Shown: one piece after another, positions 17,593 to 26,078 of the stretch
How the letters are laid out: the number at the start of each line of letters is the position of its first letter
How positions within the stretch are numbered: position 1 is the stretch's first letter
Origin: Poseidonocella sp. HB161398
Lineage (GTDB): Bacteria > Pseudomonadota > Alphaproteobacteria > Rhodobacterales > Rhodobacteraceae
Direction: 5' to 3'
Assembly: GCF_005870025.1 (NCBI RefSeq)
Contig: NZ_VATA01000037.1
Location: 1-64,000 of the forward strand
Length of the DNA stretch: 64,000 bases
The notes under the pieces: model-generated
The model's database searches: none
What the model saw: only the letters and a program-made list of their open reading frames with translations
Told to the model about the DNA's origin: nothing
Made by a program: the position numbers and the translations under genes

Positions 17593-18648
17593 TCATTCGA
17601 GTTCGGCGGCGCGTTCCTCGGCGACCTCGGTCTCGGCGGTCTCGACCGCGGCGGCGAAGGCCGAGAAGATCTCGTCGCCCCGGCCGACATTCTCGCGGAA
17701 CCAGTCATAGACCGGCTCGGCGGCCAGGCGGAACTCCTCTTTCTGCTCGGGCGTCGGCACGTAGAGATCGCCGCCATCGGCGACGAACTGCTCGTAGGCG
17801 GCGATCGACTTGCGCTTCGGCGAGGCGAAGGTGGCCTGCTGCAGCGCGTAGAAGCCGTCGACCACGACGCGGCGCAGATCCTCGGGCAGATCCTGGAAGG
17901 TCTGGTTCGACATCCACCACAGCGCGCCCATGTAGGCATGGCCGTCGAGCGTGACGTATTTCAGCCCGGCATCGGGGAATTTCATCCCCATGATGTCGGT
18001 GATGCCGTTCTTGGTGCCTTCCACCACGCCGGTCTGCAGCGAGGTGAAGAGCTCGGGCCAGGGGATCGGCGTCGGCGAGGCGCCCACCGCCTTGACCAGC
18101 TCCTGCGGCAGGTCGGCGACGACGGTGCGGATCTTCAGCCCCTCGAGATCGGCGGGCGTCTCGACGCGGTGCTTGGTATTGGCGAAGTTGCGCCAGCCGC
18201 CGGTATTGCCGATCGTCATCAGCCGGATCGTGTCGCCGGAATCCTCCAGCGCCATCTTGCGCATCACCCGCGGGAATTCGCCCGAGAGCACGGTCTCGGC
18301 GATCCGGTCGTCGGACATCAGGTAGGGCAGATCCAGGACCTGCACATAGGGGAAGAGCCCCGCCGCGCCGCCCGAGGTCGACACGAAGATGTCGATCGAG
18401 CCGTCGGCCACGCCCTGCAGGCATTCCGCGCCGTTCGAGCAGAGCTGGGTGCCGATGAAGAGATCGACCGCGATGGCGCCGTTCGAGGCCGCCTCGACAT
18501 AGTTCTTGAAGACCACGAGCCCGTCGTAGTCCTCGTCGTTCTCGTTGGAATTCGCCGTCGCGCGCAGCGTGACATCCGCGGCCTGGGCGGACAGCGCCGT
18601 GCCGGCGAGCAGCGCGGCGAGCGTCGCCGTCTTCAGGGTCTTGAGCAT
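17593..18648 (-). CDS. TRAP transporter substrate-binding protein (DctP family)
   Basis: A 351-residue periplasmic binding protein with a signal peptide (cleavage near AQAAD) and the DctP-type fold (FSTSGG-like FVSTSGGAAG; KIRTV followed by ...GASPTPIPWPELFTSLQTGVVEG, which contains the conserved carboxylate-contacting region). An acidic 25-residue tail is unusual. The start at 18648 opens the signal peptide and follows GGGGAGGAA. Partners are the large and small membrane subunits upstream. The ligand is unknown; candidates from neighbours are ectoine-like solutes or sulfosugars. Confidence 0.88.
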   Translation of the reverse strand: MLKTLKTATLAALLAGTALSAQAADVTLRATANSNENDEDYDGLVVFKNYVEAASNGAIAVDLFIGTQLCSNGAECLQGVADGSIDIFVSTSGGAAGLFPYVQVLDLPYLMSDDRIAETVLSGEFPRVMRKMALEDSGDTIRLMTIGNTGGWRNFANTKHRVETPADLEGLKIRTVVADLPQELVKAVGASPTPIPWPELFTSLQTGVVEGTKNGITDIMGMKFPDAGLKYVTLDGHAYMGALWWMSNQTFQDLPEDLRRVVVDGFYALQQATFASPKRKSIAAYEQFVADGGDLYVPTPEQKEEFRLAAEPVYDWFRENVGRGDEIFSAFAAAVETAETEVAEERAAELE

Positions 18649-18776
18649 ATCGGTTCCTCCCCTTGATGCTCGGTCATAGCATGTCGGCGTCCGGTGCGCC
18701 GCCCCGTGCGGACCCGGATCGCCATTCTGGCCGCGAAAGGCAACAGCGGGATGCCGCCTTGCGCGTCTTCCCGCCC

Positions 18777-20069
18777 CTAGTCGAGGAATCCCGCGAGGCG
18801 CGGGACGGTCAGCGACAGGGCCGGCACGAAGGTGATCAGGAAGATCACCGCGATCTCCACCGCCAGGAAGGGCAGGATCGCCCGGGCGATGGTCGCCACC
18901 TTCTCGCGGCTGACCGCGGCGGCGACGAAGAGCACCAGCCCCATCGGCGGCGTGGCGAGACCGACGGTCAGGTTCACGCACATGATGATGGCGAAATGCA
19001 CTGGCTCCACCCCGAGTCCGGCGAAGACCGGGCCGAGGATCGGGCCGAGGATGATGATCGCCGGGCCCGCATCGAGGAACATGCCCACGACGAAGAGCAG
19101 CAGGTTGATCAGGAAGAGCAGCAGGTAGGGGTTCTCGGTCAGCGCCAGGATGAAGGCCGCGAGGCTCTCGGGCGCGTGGCTGAGCGAGACCACCGTCTTG
19201 AAGGACATCGCCGCGCCCACGAGCAGCAGCACCACCGAGGAGGTCAGCCCCGCCCGGGTCAGCACGTCCGGCAGGTCGCGGAATTTCAGCGTCCTGAGCA
19301 CGAAGAGCCCGATCAGCAGCGCATAGGCCACCGCGACCGCCGCCGCCTCGGTCGGGGTGAAGACGCCGCCGAGGATGCCGCCGAGGATGATAACCGGCGT
19401 CAGCAGCGGGAAGAAGGCCTTCAGGCTCGCCTGGCCGCGCTCGCCCCAGCTGTATTTCCGCGAGGCGACCGGGAAGTCGTAGCGGTCGGCCATGATCTTG
19501 ACCATCGCCATCAGCCCCAGCCCGATCAGCACCCCCGGCACGATGCCCGCGAGAAACAGCGCCGCGACGCTCTCGCCCATCACGTAGGCGTAGATGATCA
19601 TGATCCCCGAGGGCGGGATGATCGGCCCGATCACCGAGCTTGCCGCAGTGATCGCGGCGGCGAAGCGGCGGGTATAGCCCTGCTTCTCCATCGCCGGGAT
19701 CAGCATCGAGCCGAGCGCCGAGGTGTCCGCCACCGCGGAGCCCGAGAGCCCGGCGAAGAGGATCGAGGAAAGCACGTTCACATGCGCCAGCCCGCCGCGC
19801 AGATGGCCCATCAGCGCCTGCGAGAATTCGACCAGCCGCAGGGTGATGCCGCCGCGGTTCATCAGCTCGCCCGCCAGCATGAAGAACGGGATCGCCATCA
19901 GCGGGAAGCTGTCCATGCCGTTGTAGAGATTGCGGTAGAGCAGCGTGATGTCGCGCTCCTGCCCGTTCAGCCACAGCACGGCGCCGGGCGCCGCGAGGAG
20001 GCCGAAGAAGACCGGCAGCCCGGCCAGCAGCAGCACGAGGAAGAGCGGAAGGAACCAGATCAGCGTCAT
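18777..20069 (-). CDS. TRAP transporter large permease (DctM family)
   Basis: A 430-residue membrane protein of the DctM family with about 12 hydrophobic segments. Typical blocks are AIPFFMLAGELM, SGSAVADTSALGSMLIPAM, VIGPIIPPSGIMIIYAY and VNLTVGLATPPMGL. It performs Na+-coupled transport of the ligand handed over by the binding protein. ATGA overlap with the small subunit upstream; a 128-bp gap without a gene separates it from the binding-protein gene downstream. Confidence 0.92.
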   Translation of the reverse strand: MTLIWFLPLFLVLLLAGLPVFFGLLAAPGAVLWLNGQERDITLLYRNLYNGMDSFPLMAIPFFMLAGELMNRGGITLRLVEFSQALMGHLRGGLAHVNVLSSILFAGLSGSAVADTSALGSMLIPAMEKQGYTRRFAAAITAASSVIGPIIPPSGIMIIYAYVMGESVAALFLAGIVPGVLIGLGLMAMVKIMADRYDFPVASRKYSWGERGQASLKAFFPLLTPVIILGGILGGVFTPTEAAAVAVAYALLIGLFVLRTLKFRDLPDVLTRAGLTSSVVLLLVGAAMSFKTVVSLSHAPESLAAFILALTENPYLLLFLINLLLFVVGMFLDAGPAIIILGPILGPVFAGLGVEPVHFAIIMCVNLTVGLATPPMGLVLFVAAAVSREKVATIARAILPFLAVEIAVIFLITFVPALSLTVPRLAGFLD

Positions 20070-20656
20070 TCCGCGCCCCCGATCTCTGCGCCCGGGACGG
20101 GCGGCAGCGCCGCCTCCTGCCCCATGAGCGCCGCCAGCCGCCTGAGGACCAGCTCGATATTGACGAGGAGGAGCAGCACGATGCCCACCACCAGCGACAG
20201 CATCATCCAGCTCCGCGGCACCCGGTGCCACTGGTCGAAGCCCAGCGAGACCGGCACGTAGAGCGAGGCGGTGGCGAAGCGGCCGCCGATGCCGGTGATC
20301 TCCTTCCAGCCGATCTGCAGCCCGACCGCCAGCACGATGAGCGAGATCGCCAGGAAGACCAGCTGCAGGATCCGCGAGGCCATCCCCGGCAGCAGCGCGT
20401 CGAGCGAGTCGATCGCCACGAAGCCGCCGGCGCGGAAGGCCGTGGGCGCCATCAGCCCGGTCATCCACAGCATGCAGAACCGCGCGGCCTCGTCGGGCCA
20501 GGGCAGCGCATTTCCCAGAACGTAGCGGCAGAAGACCTGCAGCAGCGTCGCCGCCACCATCGCGGCAATCGCCAGGACGCCGAGCGTCCGGCCTGCCGCA
20601 AGGAGCAGGCTGTTGACCGCGCTCAAGGCGCGGGTCGCCGCAATCAACGGCTTCAT
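20066..20656 (-). CDS. TRAP transporter small permease (DctQ family)
   Basis: A 196-residue four-helix membrane protein of the DctQ family, with CRYVLGNALPWPDEAARFCMLWM as the recognisable second-helix region and a C-terminal helix with QWHRVPRS before it. The start at 20656 follows GGAGGGAGG; the frame opens 9 codons earlier without a ribosome site. It is the first gene of the TRAP set and lies 45 bp after the flavin reductase on the same strand. Confidence 0.88.
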   Translation of the reverse strand: MKPLIAATRALSAVNSLLLAAGRTLGVLAIAAMVAATLLQVFCRYVLGNALPWPDEAARFCMLWMTGLMAPTAFRAGGFVAIDSLDALLPGMASRILQLVFLAISLIVLAVGLQIGWKEITGIGGRFATASLYVPVSLGFDQWHRVPRSWMMLSLVVGIVLLLLVNIELVLRRLAALMGQEAALPPVPGAEIGGAE

Positions 20657-20675
20657 GCGGTGTCCTCCCTCCAAG

Positions 20676-20694
20676 GGGGTCATTTGCTGACCCC
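20676..20694 (-). terminator. Hairpin between flavin reductase and TRAP genes
   Basis: GGGGTCA and TGACCCC form a 7-bp stem with a 5-nt loop, between the flavin reductase stop and the TRAP small-permease ribosome site. There is no T-run, so it could attenuate rather than fully end transcription. Confidence 0.5.
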
Positions 20695-20701
20695 TCTTAG
20701 C

Positions 20702-21217
20702 TCACGCGGACAGGAAGCGCCCTACCTGTCCGCGAAAAAATGCAAGCGCGTCACCGGTTTCGCGCAATTCCGCCTGTTCCACCCGCCCCAGGATGATCGC
20801 ATGGTCGCCGCCCTCGTAGACGGCCTCCCTGCGGCAGTCGAAGCGGGCCAGGACATGCGGGATCACCGGCACGCCGTGGCTGTTCGGCAGGAGCCCCAGG
20901 CCCGAAAGCGCATAGGCGTCCTTGACCACCTTCCAGCAGAGCTCTCCCTGCCCGGCCTCGAGGATGTGGACGGCGAAATGCTCCGCCGCCTCGAAATGCG
21001 GAAAGCGCCGCGAGCGGCGGTCGGGCGACCACAGCACCAGCGGCGGATCGAGCGAAACCGAGGAGAAGCTGTTCACCGTGATCGCCACCGGCCCCTCGGG
21101 ACCGGCGACGGTGACGATGGCCACGCCAGTGGCGAAACGGCCGAAGGCATCGCGCAGGAGCCGGGCATTCTCCGGCTCCGGGACGAAGCTGCGGACCTCC
21201 TCGAGTTCGCCGGCCAT
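20702..21217 (-). CDS. Flavin reductase (FMN reductase-like)
   Basis: A 171-residue flavin reductase-domain protein (LRDAFGRFATGVAIVTV; ITVNSFSSVSLDPPLVLWS; AVHILEAGQ; DCRREAVYEGGDH). These enzymes give reduced FMN to two-component monooxygenases. The ATG at 21217 shares one base with the aldo/keto reductase stop; an in-frame GTG lies 3 bp earlier. The luciferase-type monooxygenase two genes upstream is the obvious partner. Equivalent to SmoA if the cluster is a sulfoquinovose pathway (inference). Confidence 0.88.
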   Translation of the reverse strand: MAGELEEVRSFVPEPENARLLRDAFGRFATGVAIVTVAGPEGPVAITVNSFSSVSLDPPLVLWSPDRRSRRFPHFEAAEHFAVHILEAGQGELCWKVVKDAYALSGLGLLPNSHGVPVIPHVLARFDCRREAVYEGGDHAIILGRVEQAELRETGDALAFFRGQVGRFLSA

Positions 21218-22107
21218 CACGCGACCTCGTGCCCGAGCGCCGCCTCGTAGAGCGCGAACCAGGCCTGGCGGTCGAGCTCGACCTTCATCGCGTCGCCGAT
21301 CCTGGCGATCCGGCCGAGATTGTTGGTGCCGAGCACCGGCAGGATCTTCGCCGGGTGGCGCAGGAGGAAGGCCACCGCCACCGCGGCGCGGTCGACGCCC
21401 TGCGCCGCGGCGATGCCGTCGAGCAGCTCGGTCACGTGGTCCTTGCCGGTCATCAGGCTGCCGCCGCCCAGCGGCGACCAGGCCATGACGGCATCGCGGC
21501 GCTTCTGGTGGAAGGCCAGGTCGCCATCGGTGAAGGGCGCGATCCGCGACAGCGAGATCTCGATCTGGTTGGTCACCAGCGGCGCGGACATCGCCGATTC
21601 CAGCAGCTCCACGTCCCAGGGCCGGAAATTCGACACGCCGACCGCGCGGACCTTGCCCGCCTTGACCAGACCGTCGAGCGCCGCGCCGGTCTCGTCATGG
21701 TCCATCAGCGGATCGGGCCGGTGGATCAGCAGCAGGTCGATCCGGTCGGTGCCGAGATCGCGCAGGCTGGCCTCGACCGAGGCCTCGATATGCGCGCGGC
21801 TGGTGTCGTAATGCTTGACCTTCGCCGCCGCATGGCGCCCCGCCGGCGCGACGATGTCGCATTTGGTGACGATTTCCATCTGCTCGCGCAGCCCCGGCGC
21901 CGCCTTCAGCGCGCCGCCCAGCACCGCCTCGGCCGTGTAGCCGCCATAGATGTCGGCCTGGTCGAAGGTGGTGATGCCCTGTTCGAGGCAGGTCTCGATC
22001 TTCGCCTGGACATGGACCGGCGACGTGTCCTCGTCATCGGCGATCCGCCACATCCCGTAGACGAGACGGGAGAAGGACAGATCGGGGGTCAGGGAAACGC
22101 GTTCCAT
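21217..22107 (-). CDS. Aldo/keto reductase
   Basis: A 296-residue TIM-barrel NAD(P)H reductase, YdhF-like. The catalytic tetrad region is visible (TFDQADIYGGY with Asp/Tyr, Lys in VTKCDI, His in LLIHRPDP), and the C-terminal cofactor segment is PVLGTNNLGRI. It starts in the monooxygenase stop (ATGA) and runs into the flavin reductase, so the three are one operon. In oxidative sulfoquinovose breakdown an aldo/keto reductase reduces 6-oxo-glucose to glucose; that fits here but is not proven. Confidence 0.87.
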   Translation of the reverse strand: MERVSLTPDLSFSRLVYGMWRIADDEDTSPVHVQAKIETCLEQGITTFDQADIYGGYTAEAVLGGALKAAPGLREQMEIVTKCDIVAPAGRHAAAKVKHYDTSRAHIEASVEASLRDLGTDRIDLLLIHRPDPLMDHDETGAALDGLVKAGKVRAVGVSNFRPWDVELLESAMSAPLVTNQIEISLSRIAPFTDGDLAFHQKRRDAVMAWSPLGGGSLMTGKDHVTELLDGIAAAQGVDRAAVAVAFLLRHPAKILPVLGTNNLGRIARIGDAMKVELDRQAWFALYEAALGHEVA

Positions 22108-23261
22108 CAGCGGCGGACTCCGGCAGCTAGGGGGGTGGCCGGCGCGCTTGCGGGCACGCGGCCATAGGCTTCGGGCAGCGAGCAGGTCTTCAGCTCGGGC
22201 AGGACCCGGCTGCCGAACTGTTCGGCCTCTTCGAGATGGGGATAGCCCGACAGGATGAAGGCGCGCATGCCCATCTTGCGGTAGCGTTCGAGCTTTGTCA
22301 GCACCTGGTCGGCCGAGCCCACCAGCGCCGCGCCGCAGCCCGAGCGGGCGCGGCCGATGCCGGTCCAGAGCCCGGGCTCGATGAAGCCCTCGCCATCGGC
22401 CAGCTCGCGGTTCTTCGCCTGGTGGCTGACGCCCAGCGAGCCGGCGTCGAGCGCGCGCTCGCGGATCGCCGCGCCCTGCGCGTCATCGAGCTTCGAGACG
22501 ATGTAGTCGGCGTATTCCTTCGCCTCGGCCTCGGTGTCGCGGACGATGACATGCACGCGCAGCCCGTAATCCAGCGTCCGTCCGTGACGGGCGGCGACCT
22601 CGTTGACCGCGCGCATCCGCCCGGCCAGCTCCTCCTCCTTCTCCGGCCACATCAGGTAGACGTCGCAATGCTGGCCGCAGAGCTCCAGCGCATCGGGGGA
22701 GTAGCCGCCGAAATAGAGCAGCGGCCCGCCGGTCTGGTAGGGCTTCGCCGGATCGGTGGTCAGGCCCTTGAACTGGTAGACCTGGCCCTCGTAGTCGATC
22801 TCGTCGCGGGTCCAGGCCTGCTTGAGGATCTCCACCACCTCGCGCGAGCGCTGGTAGCGGAAGGTGCTCTCGGCCTTCTCGCCGGGGAAGTCCGAGGAGA
22901 TGATGTTCACCGTCAGCCGCCCTTCCAGCATGTGGTCGAGCGTGGCGATGGTGCGCGCCAGCATGATCGGCTGCATCTCGCCGCAGCGCACCGCGGCCAG
23001 CATGTTGATCTTCGAGGTGATCGGCGCGCAGCCGGCGACGAAGCTCAGCGTATCCTGCCCCACCTGGTAGGAGGACGGGCACAGGATGTTGCGGAACCCC
23101 TGCCGCTCGGCGGTCTTCACGATCTCCGAGCAATGCGCCCAGGACGAGCGCAGGTCGCCGTCCGGCACGCCCAGGAACTGGTAGTCGTCGGAGCAGAGCG
23201 CGGCAAACCACGACACTTCGGCAGCGTCGAGATCCGCGGATGTGACGGGCACGATGGTCAT
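22107..23261 (-). CDS. Luciferase-like (LLM) flavin-dependent monooxygenase
   Basis: A 384-residue bacterial luciferase-fold monooxygenase of the alkanesulfonate monooxygenase (SsuD)-type branch (NILCPSSYQVGQDTL; LARTIATLDHMLEGRLTVNII; YFGGYSPDALELCG; SADQVLTKLERYRKMG). It uses FMNH2 and O2, probably to cleave a C-S bond of a sulfonate or sulfosugar. The start at 23261 follows GGGGAGGAA. First gene of an operon with the aldo/keto reductase and flavin reductase, divergent from a GntR regulator. Another LLM substrate class cannot be excluded. Confidence 0.85.
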   Translation of the reverse strand: MTIVPVTSADLDAAEVSWFAALCSDDYQFLGVPDGDLRSSWAHCSEIVKTAERQGFRNILCPSSYQVGQDTLSFVAGCAPITSKINMLAAVRCGEMQPIMLARTIATLDHMLEGRLTVNIISSDFPGEKAESTFRYQRSREVVEILKQAWTRDEIDYEGQVYQFKGLTTDPAKPYQTGGPLLYFGGYSPDALELCGQHCDVYLMWPEKEEELAGRMRAVNEVAARHGRTLDYGLRVHVIVRDTEAEAKEYADYIVSKLDDAQGAAIRERALDAGSLGVSHQAKNRELADGEGFIEPGLWTGIGRARSGCGAALVGSADQVLTKLERYRKMGMRAFILSGYPHLEEAEQFGSRVLPELKTCSLPEAYGRVPASAPATPLAAGVRR

Positions 23262-23310
23262 CGATTCCTCCCCAGGGCCGTCTGCGATTTGCGCTTGCGT
23301 AGCAGCGTCC

Positions 23311-23324
23311 TTGATGTAGATCAA
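23311..23324. promoter_or_regulatory. FNR/CRP-type palindrome or GntR operator in divergent promoter
   Basis: TTGATGTAGATCAA fits the FNR-family consensus TTGAT-N4-ATCAA exactly. It also begins a larger dyad, TTGATG (23311-23316) with CATCAA (23330-23335), that could be the operator of the adjacent GntR protein. It lies between the monooxygenase operon and the gntR gene, 50 bp from one start and 40 bp from the other. Confidence 0.5.
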
Positions 23325-23363
23325 TGGTGCATCAATTTTCGGCCGGGGGGAATCGGGGAGACC

Positions 23364-24074
23364 GTGGCGGAGACCGGAGACAGCGCAGCGGCCATCCCGC
23401 TCTACCTTCAGATCGCGGAGTCCATCTACCGCGACATCGCCGCGGGGCGCCTGCCCGACGGCACCCGCTTGCCGCCCGAGCGCGAGCTGGCCGGACAGTT
23501 CCGCACGACCGTGCGCACGCTGCGCAAGGGGCTTGCCGAACTCGAGCGCCAGGGGCTGCTGAACCGCGTCCAGGGCTCGGGCAACTACGTGCGCATGGAT
23601 GACAGCGTGAAGAGCATCTACTCGATGTTCCGGCTGGAGCTGCCCGGCGGCGGCGGCCTGCCGACCGCGCGGATCCTCGGCATCGACGAGATGGAGAAGC
23701 CCGCCGGCCTGCCCGCCTTCGGCAGTTCGGCGCGCGGCACCCGGTTCCGGCGGCTGCGATTCCTCGACGACCAGCCGATCGCGGTGGAGGAGATCTGGCT
23801 CGACGGCGACAGCGGCCGGGTCGATCCGCGCAAGGTCGCGGATTCGCTCTACCGCTTCTACCAGATCGAGCTGGGCATCTGGATCAGCCGCGCCGAGGAC
23901 CGGGTGAGCCTCGGGCAGGTGCCCGGCTGGGCGCCGCAGGAATTCGGCAAGCCCTCCGGGGCCATAGTGGGCTATATCGAGCGGCTGGGCTGGGCGCAGG
24001 CCGCCCATCCGGTGGAGTTTTCGCGGACCTGGTTCGATCCGGACCGGTCCATTTATGTGCAGCGCCTGAAATGA
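23364..24074 (+). CDS. GntR/HutC-family transcriptional regulator
   Basis: A 236-residue regulator. The N-terminal winged helix has the GntR pattern (PLYLQIAESIYRDIAAGRL, then LPPERELAGQF and RVQGSGNYV), followed by a UTRA ligand-binding domain (FRRLRFLDDQPIAVEEIW). The start is taken as GTG at 23364 after GGGGAG, because no in-frame ATG lies between the promoter region and the domain. It is divergent from the monooxygenase operon and 22 bp before the Gfo/Idh/MocA gene, so it probably controls both in response to a sugar-like effector. Confidence 0.83.
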   Translation: MAETGDSAAAIPLYLQIAESIYRDIAAGRLPDGTRLPPERELAGQFRTTVRTLRKGLAELERQGLLNRVQGSGNYVRMDDSVKSIYSMFRLELPGGGGLPTARILGIDEMEKPAGLPAFGSSARGTRFRRLRFLDDQPIAVEEIWLDGDSGRVDPRKVADSLYRFYQIELGIWISRAEDRVSLGQVPGWAPQEFGKPSGAIVGYIERLGWAQAAHPVEFSRTWFDPDRSIYVQRLK

Positions 24075-24096
24075 CGGGCGGGAAAGGGAGCGGATC

Positions 24097-25218
24097 ATGA
24101 CCACGCGCTACGGCATCATCGGCTGCGGCATGATGGGACAGGAGCATCTGAGGAACATCGCGCTTCTTCCGGACACGGAAGTCGCCGCGATCTTCGAGCC
24201 GGATCCGGGGATGCGGACCCGCGCCGCGGCGCTGGCCCCGGCCGCGGTCTTCTGCGACAGCCTGGAAACGCTGCTGAGCGTGCCGGGGCTCGACTGCCTG
24301 CTGGTCGCCTCGCCGAATTTCCGCCATGTCGAGCAGCTCGAGACCATCGCCCGGATGCGGCCGCTGCCGGTGCTGGTGGAAAAGCCGCTCTTTACCCAGA
24401 CGGCCGATCTCGACCGGCTGGCCGCGGCGCTCGACGCCTATCCGGCGCCGGTCTGGGTGGCGATGGAATACCGCTACATGCCGCCGATCGCCGCCTTCCT
24501 CGACACCGCGGCGGCCGCGACCGGGGGCATCCGCATGCTCACCATCCGCGAGCACCGCTTCCCCTTCCTCGACAAGGTCGCCGCCTGGAACCGCTTCAAC
24601 CGCCAGTCGGGCGGCACCTTCGTCGAGAAATGCTGCCATTTCTTCGACCTGATGCGGCTGGCGCTCGGCTCCGAGCCGGTGCGGATCATGGCCTCGGGCG
24701 GGCAGGACGTGAACCATCTCGACGAGCGTGTCGGCGACGAGGTGCCCGACATCCTCGACAACGGCTATGTCATCGTCGATTTCGAGAACGGCACCCGGGC
24801 GATGCTGGAGCTGTGCATGTTCGCCGAGGGCGCGCGCTACCAGGAAGAGGTCGCCGCGGTCGGGCCCGCGGGCAAGATCGAGGCCTTCGTGCCCGGGCCG
24901 GGCCGGTTCTGGCCGGCCGAGCTGGGCCATCCGCCGGTGCCGCAGCTCGTCGTCAGCCCGCGCCACCCCAAGGGGCCCGAGCTGCGCGAGATCCCGGTCG
25001 ATCCGGCGCTGCTGGAGGCCGGGGACCATAACGGCTCCACCTTCTACCAGCACCAGAAGTTCCTGGAACTGGTCCGCGGCAGCCGCAGCACGCCCGAGGT
25101 CAGCCTGCAGGACGGGCGGATGGCCGTGCTGATGGGGCTGGCCGCGCAGATCTCCATCGCCGAGAAGCGCGTGGTCGAGCTCAGCGACCTGATGCCGGGC
25201 GCCTCGCGCGCGGCCTGA
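24097..25218 (+). CDS. Gfo/Idh/MocA-family oxidoreductase
   Basis: A 373-residue NAD(P)-dependent enzyme. The N-terminal Rossmann motif is GIIGCGMMGQEH and the family signature is VEKPLF (EKP), with a C-terminal alpha/beta substrate domain. Family members act on sugars, inositols and glycosides. Here it sits behind the GntR regulator and opposite a putative desulfonating monooxygenase. Some relatives are NAD-dependent sulfoquinovosidases that free sulfoquinovose from glycosides, a role that would fit this cluster in place of a GH31 enzyme (inference). Ordinary sugar dehydrogenase is the fallback. Confidence 0.85.
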   Translation: MTTRYGIIGCGMMGQEHLRNIALLPDTEVAAIFEPDPGMRTRAAALAPAAVFCDSLETLLSVPGLDCLLVASPNFRHVEQLETIARMRPLPVLVEKPLFTQTADLDRLAAALDAYPAPVWVAMEYRYMPPIAAFLDTAAAATGGIRMLTIREHRFPFLDKVAAWNRFNRQSGGTFVEKCCHFFDLMRLALGSEPVRIMASGGQDVNHLDERVGDEVPDILDNGYVIVDFENGTRAMLELCMFAEGARYQEEVAAVGPAGKIEAFVPGPGRFWPAELGHPPVPQLVVSPRHPKGPELREIPVDPALLEAGDHNGSTFYQHQKFLELVRGSRSTPEVSLQDGRMAVLMGLAAQISIAEKRVVELSDLMPGASRAA

Positions 25219-25223
25219 CGGAA

Positions 25224-25245
25224 AGGGGCGCCGCCGGGCGCCCCT
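25224..25245. terminator. Bidirectional terminator hairpin
   Basis: AGGGGCGCC and GGCGCCCCT form a perfect 9-bp stem with a 4-nt loop, between the convergent Gfo/Idh/MocA gene and folBK. Confidence 0.65.
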
Positions 25246-25253
25246 GCCCCGCC

Positions 25254-26078
25254 TCAGAGCTGTTCCTGCACCAGGCGGTCGGCCTCGGCAGCGACGCGGC
25301 GGCCGCAGATCACCAGATCGGGCGCGATCTCGGCCAGCGGCTCCAGCACGAAGGCGCGGTTGAACATCTCGCGATGCGGCAGCGTCAGCTCGGGCGTGTC
25401 GATCTTCAGGTTGTCGGCATGCAGCAGGTCGATGTCGATCATCCGCGGCCCCCAGCGGTCCGAGGGCACGCGGCCGACGACCAGCTCGATCCGCTTGCAG
25501 AGCTTCATCAGCTGCAGCGGCTCCAGCGTGCTCCAGCCGGTGGCGCAGGCATTGAGGAACCAGTCCTGGTCGATCTTGCCCCAGGGCGCGGTCTTGTGGA
25601 ATTTCGACACGGTGTCGATCTCCACCCCGTCCTGGGCGACGAGATGCGCCAGCGCGGTGCGCAGGTTGTGCTCTTTCTCGCCCATGTTGGTGCCCAGCGA
25701 GAAGGCCACGCGGTAGCGGCGGCGGCGCGAGACCTCGATGCCGACATGGTCGAGCATCGCGGCGATCGGCGCGGCGGGCTTGCGGATCACCACCTTGACC
25801 GAGGAGACCAGCGGATGGCGCTCCAGCACGGCGCCGGCGATGCGGTCGCCCAGCGTCTCGATCAGGTCGAAGGGCCCGGCCTGGGACACTTCCTCGGCCA
25901 GCTTGCACAGCCCGTCATAGCACACGGTCTGGCCGTAATCGTCCTCGTCCGCCGCGCCCGAGACAGAGAGGCCGCAATCGATGTCGAGATAGAACTTCTG
26001 GCCCAGCCGCTTTTCCTCAGGGAAGACGCCGTGATGGGCATGCAGGCAGAGATTGGAGACGAAAACGCGATCGGTCAT
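25254..26078 (-). CDS. folBK: Fused dihydroneopterin aldolase and HPPK (FolB-FolK)
   Basis: A 274-residue bifunctional folate enzyme. Residues 1-120 are dihydroneopterin aldolase (LCLHAHHGVFPEEKRLGQ; Tyr/Glu active-site region YDGLCKLAEEV). Residues about 125-274 are 6-hydroxymethyl-dihydropterin pyrophosphokinase (SLGTNMGEKEHNL; RWGPRMIDIDLLHAD; LPHREMFNRAFVL). Two successive steps of tetrahydrofolate synthesis are thus in one chain. Its start overlaps the pabC stop (ATGA), so pterin and p-aminobenzoate branches share an operon. Confidence 0.93.
   Translation of the reverse strand: MTDRVFVSNLCLHAHHGVFPEEKRLGQKFYLDIDCGLSVSGAADEDDYGQTVCYDGLCKLAEEVSQAGPFDLIETLGDRIAGAVLERHPLVSSVKVVIRKPAAPIAAMLDHVGIEVSRRRRYRVAFSLGTNMGEKEHNLRTALAHLVAQDGVEIDTVSKFHKTAPWGKIDQDWFLNACATGWSTLEPLQLMKLCKRIELVVGRVPSDRWGPRMIDIDLLHADNLKIDTPELTLPHREMFNRAFVLEPLAEIAPDLVICGRRVAAEADRLVQEQL

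Noticed and set aside
18649-18776. Possible small gene between TRAP binding-protein and large-permease genes
   Set aside because: No frame with a ribosome site or conserved look; it is likely leader sequence for the binding-protein gene.
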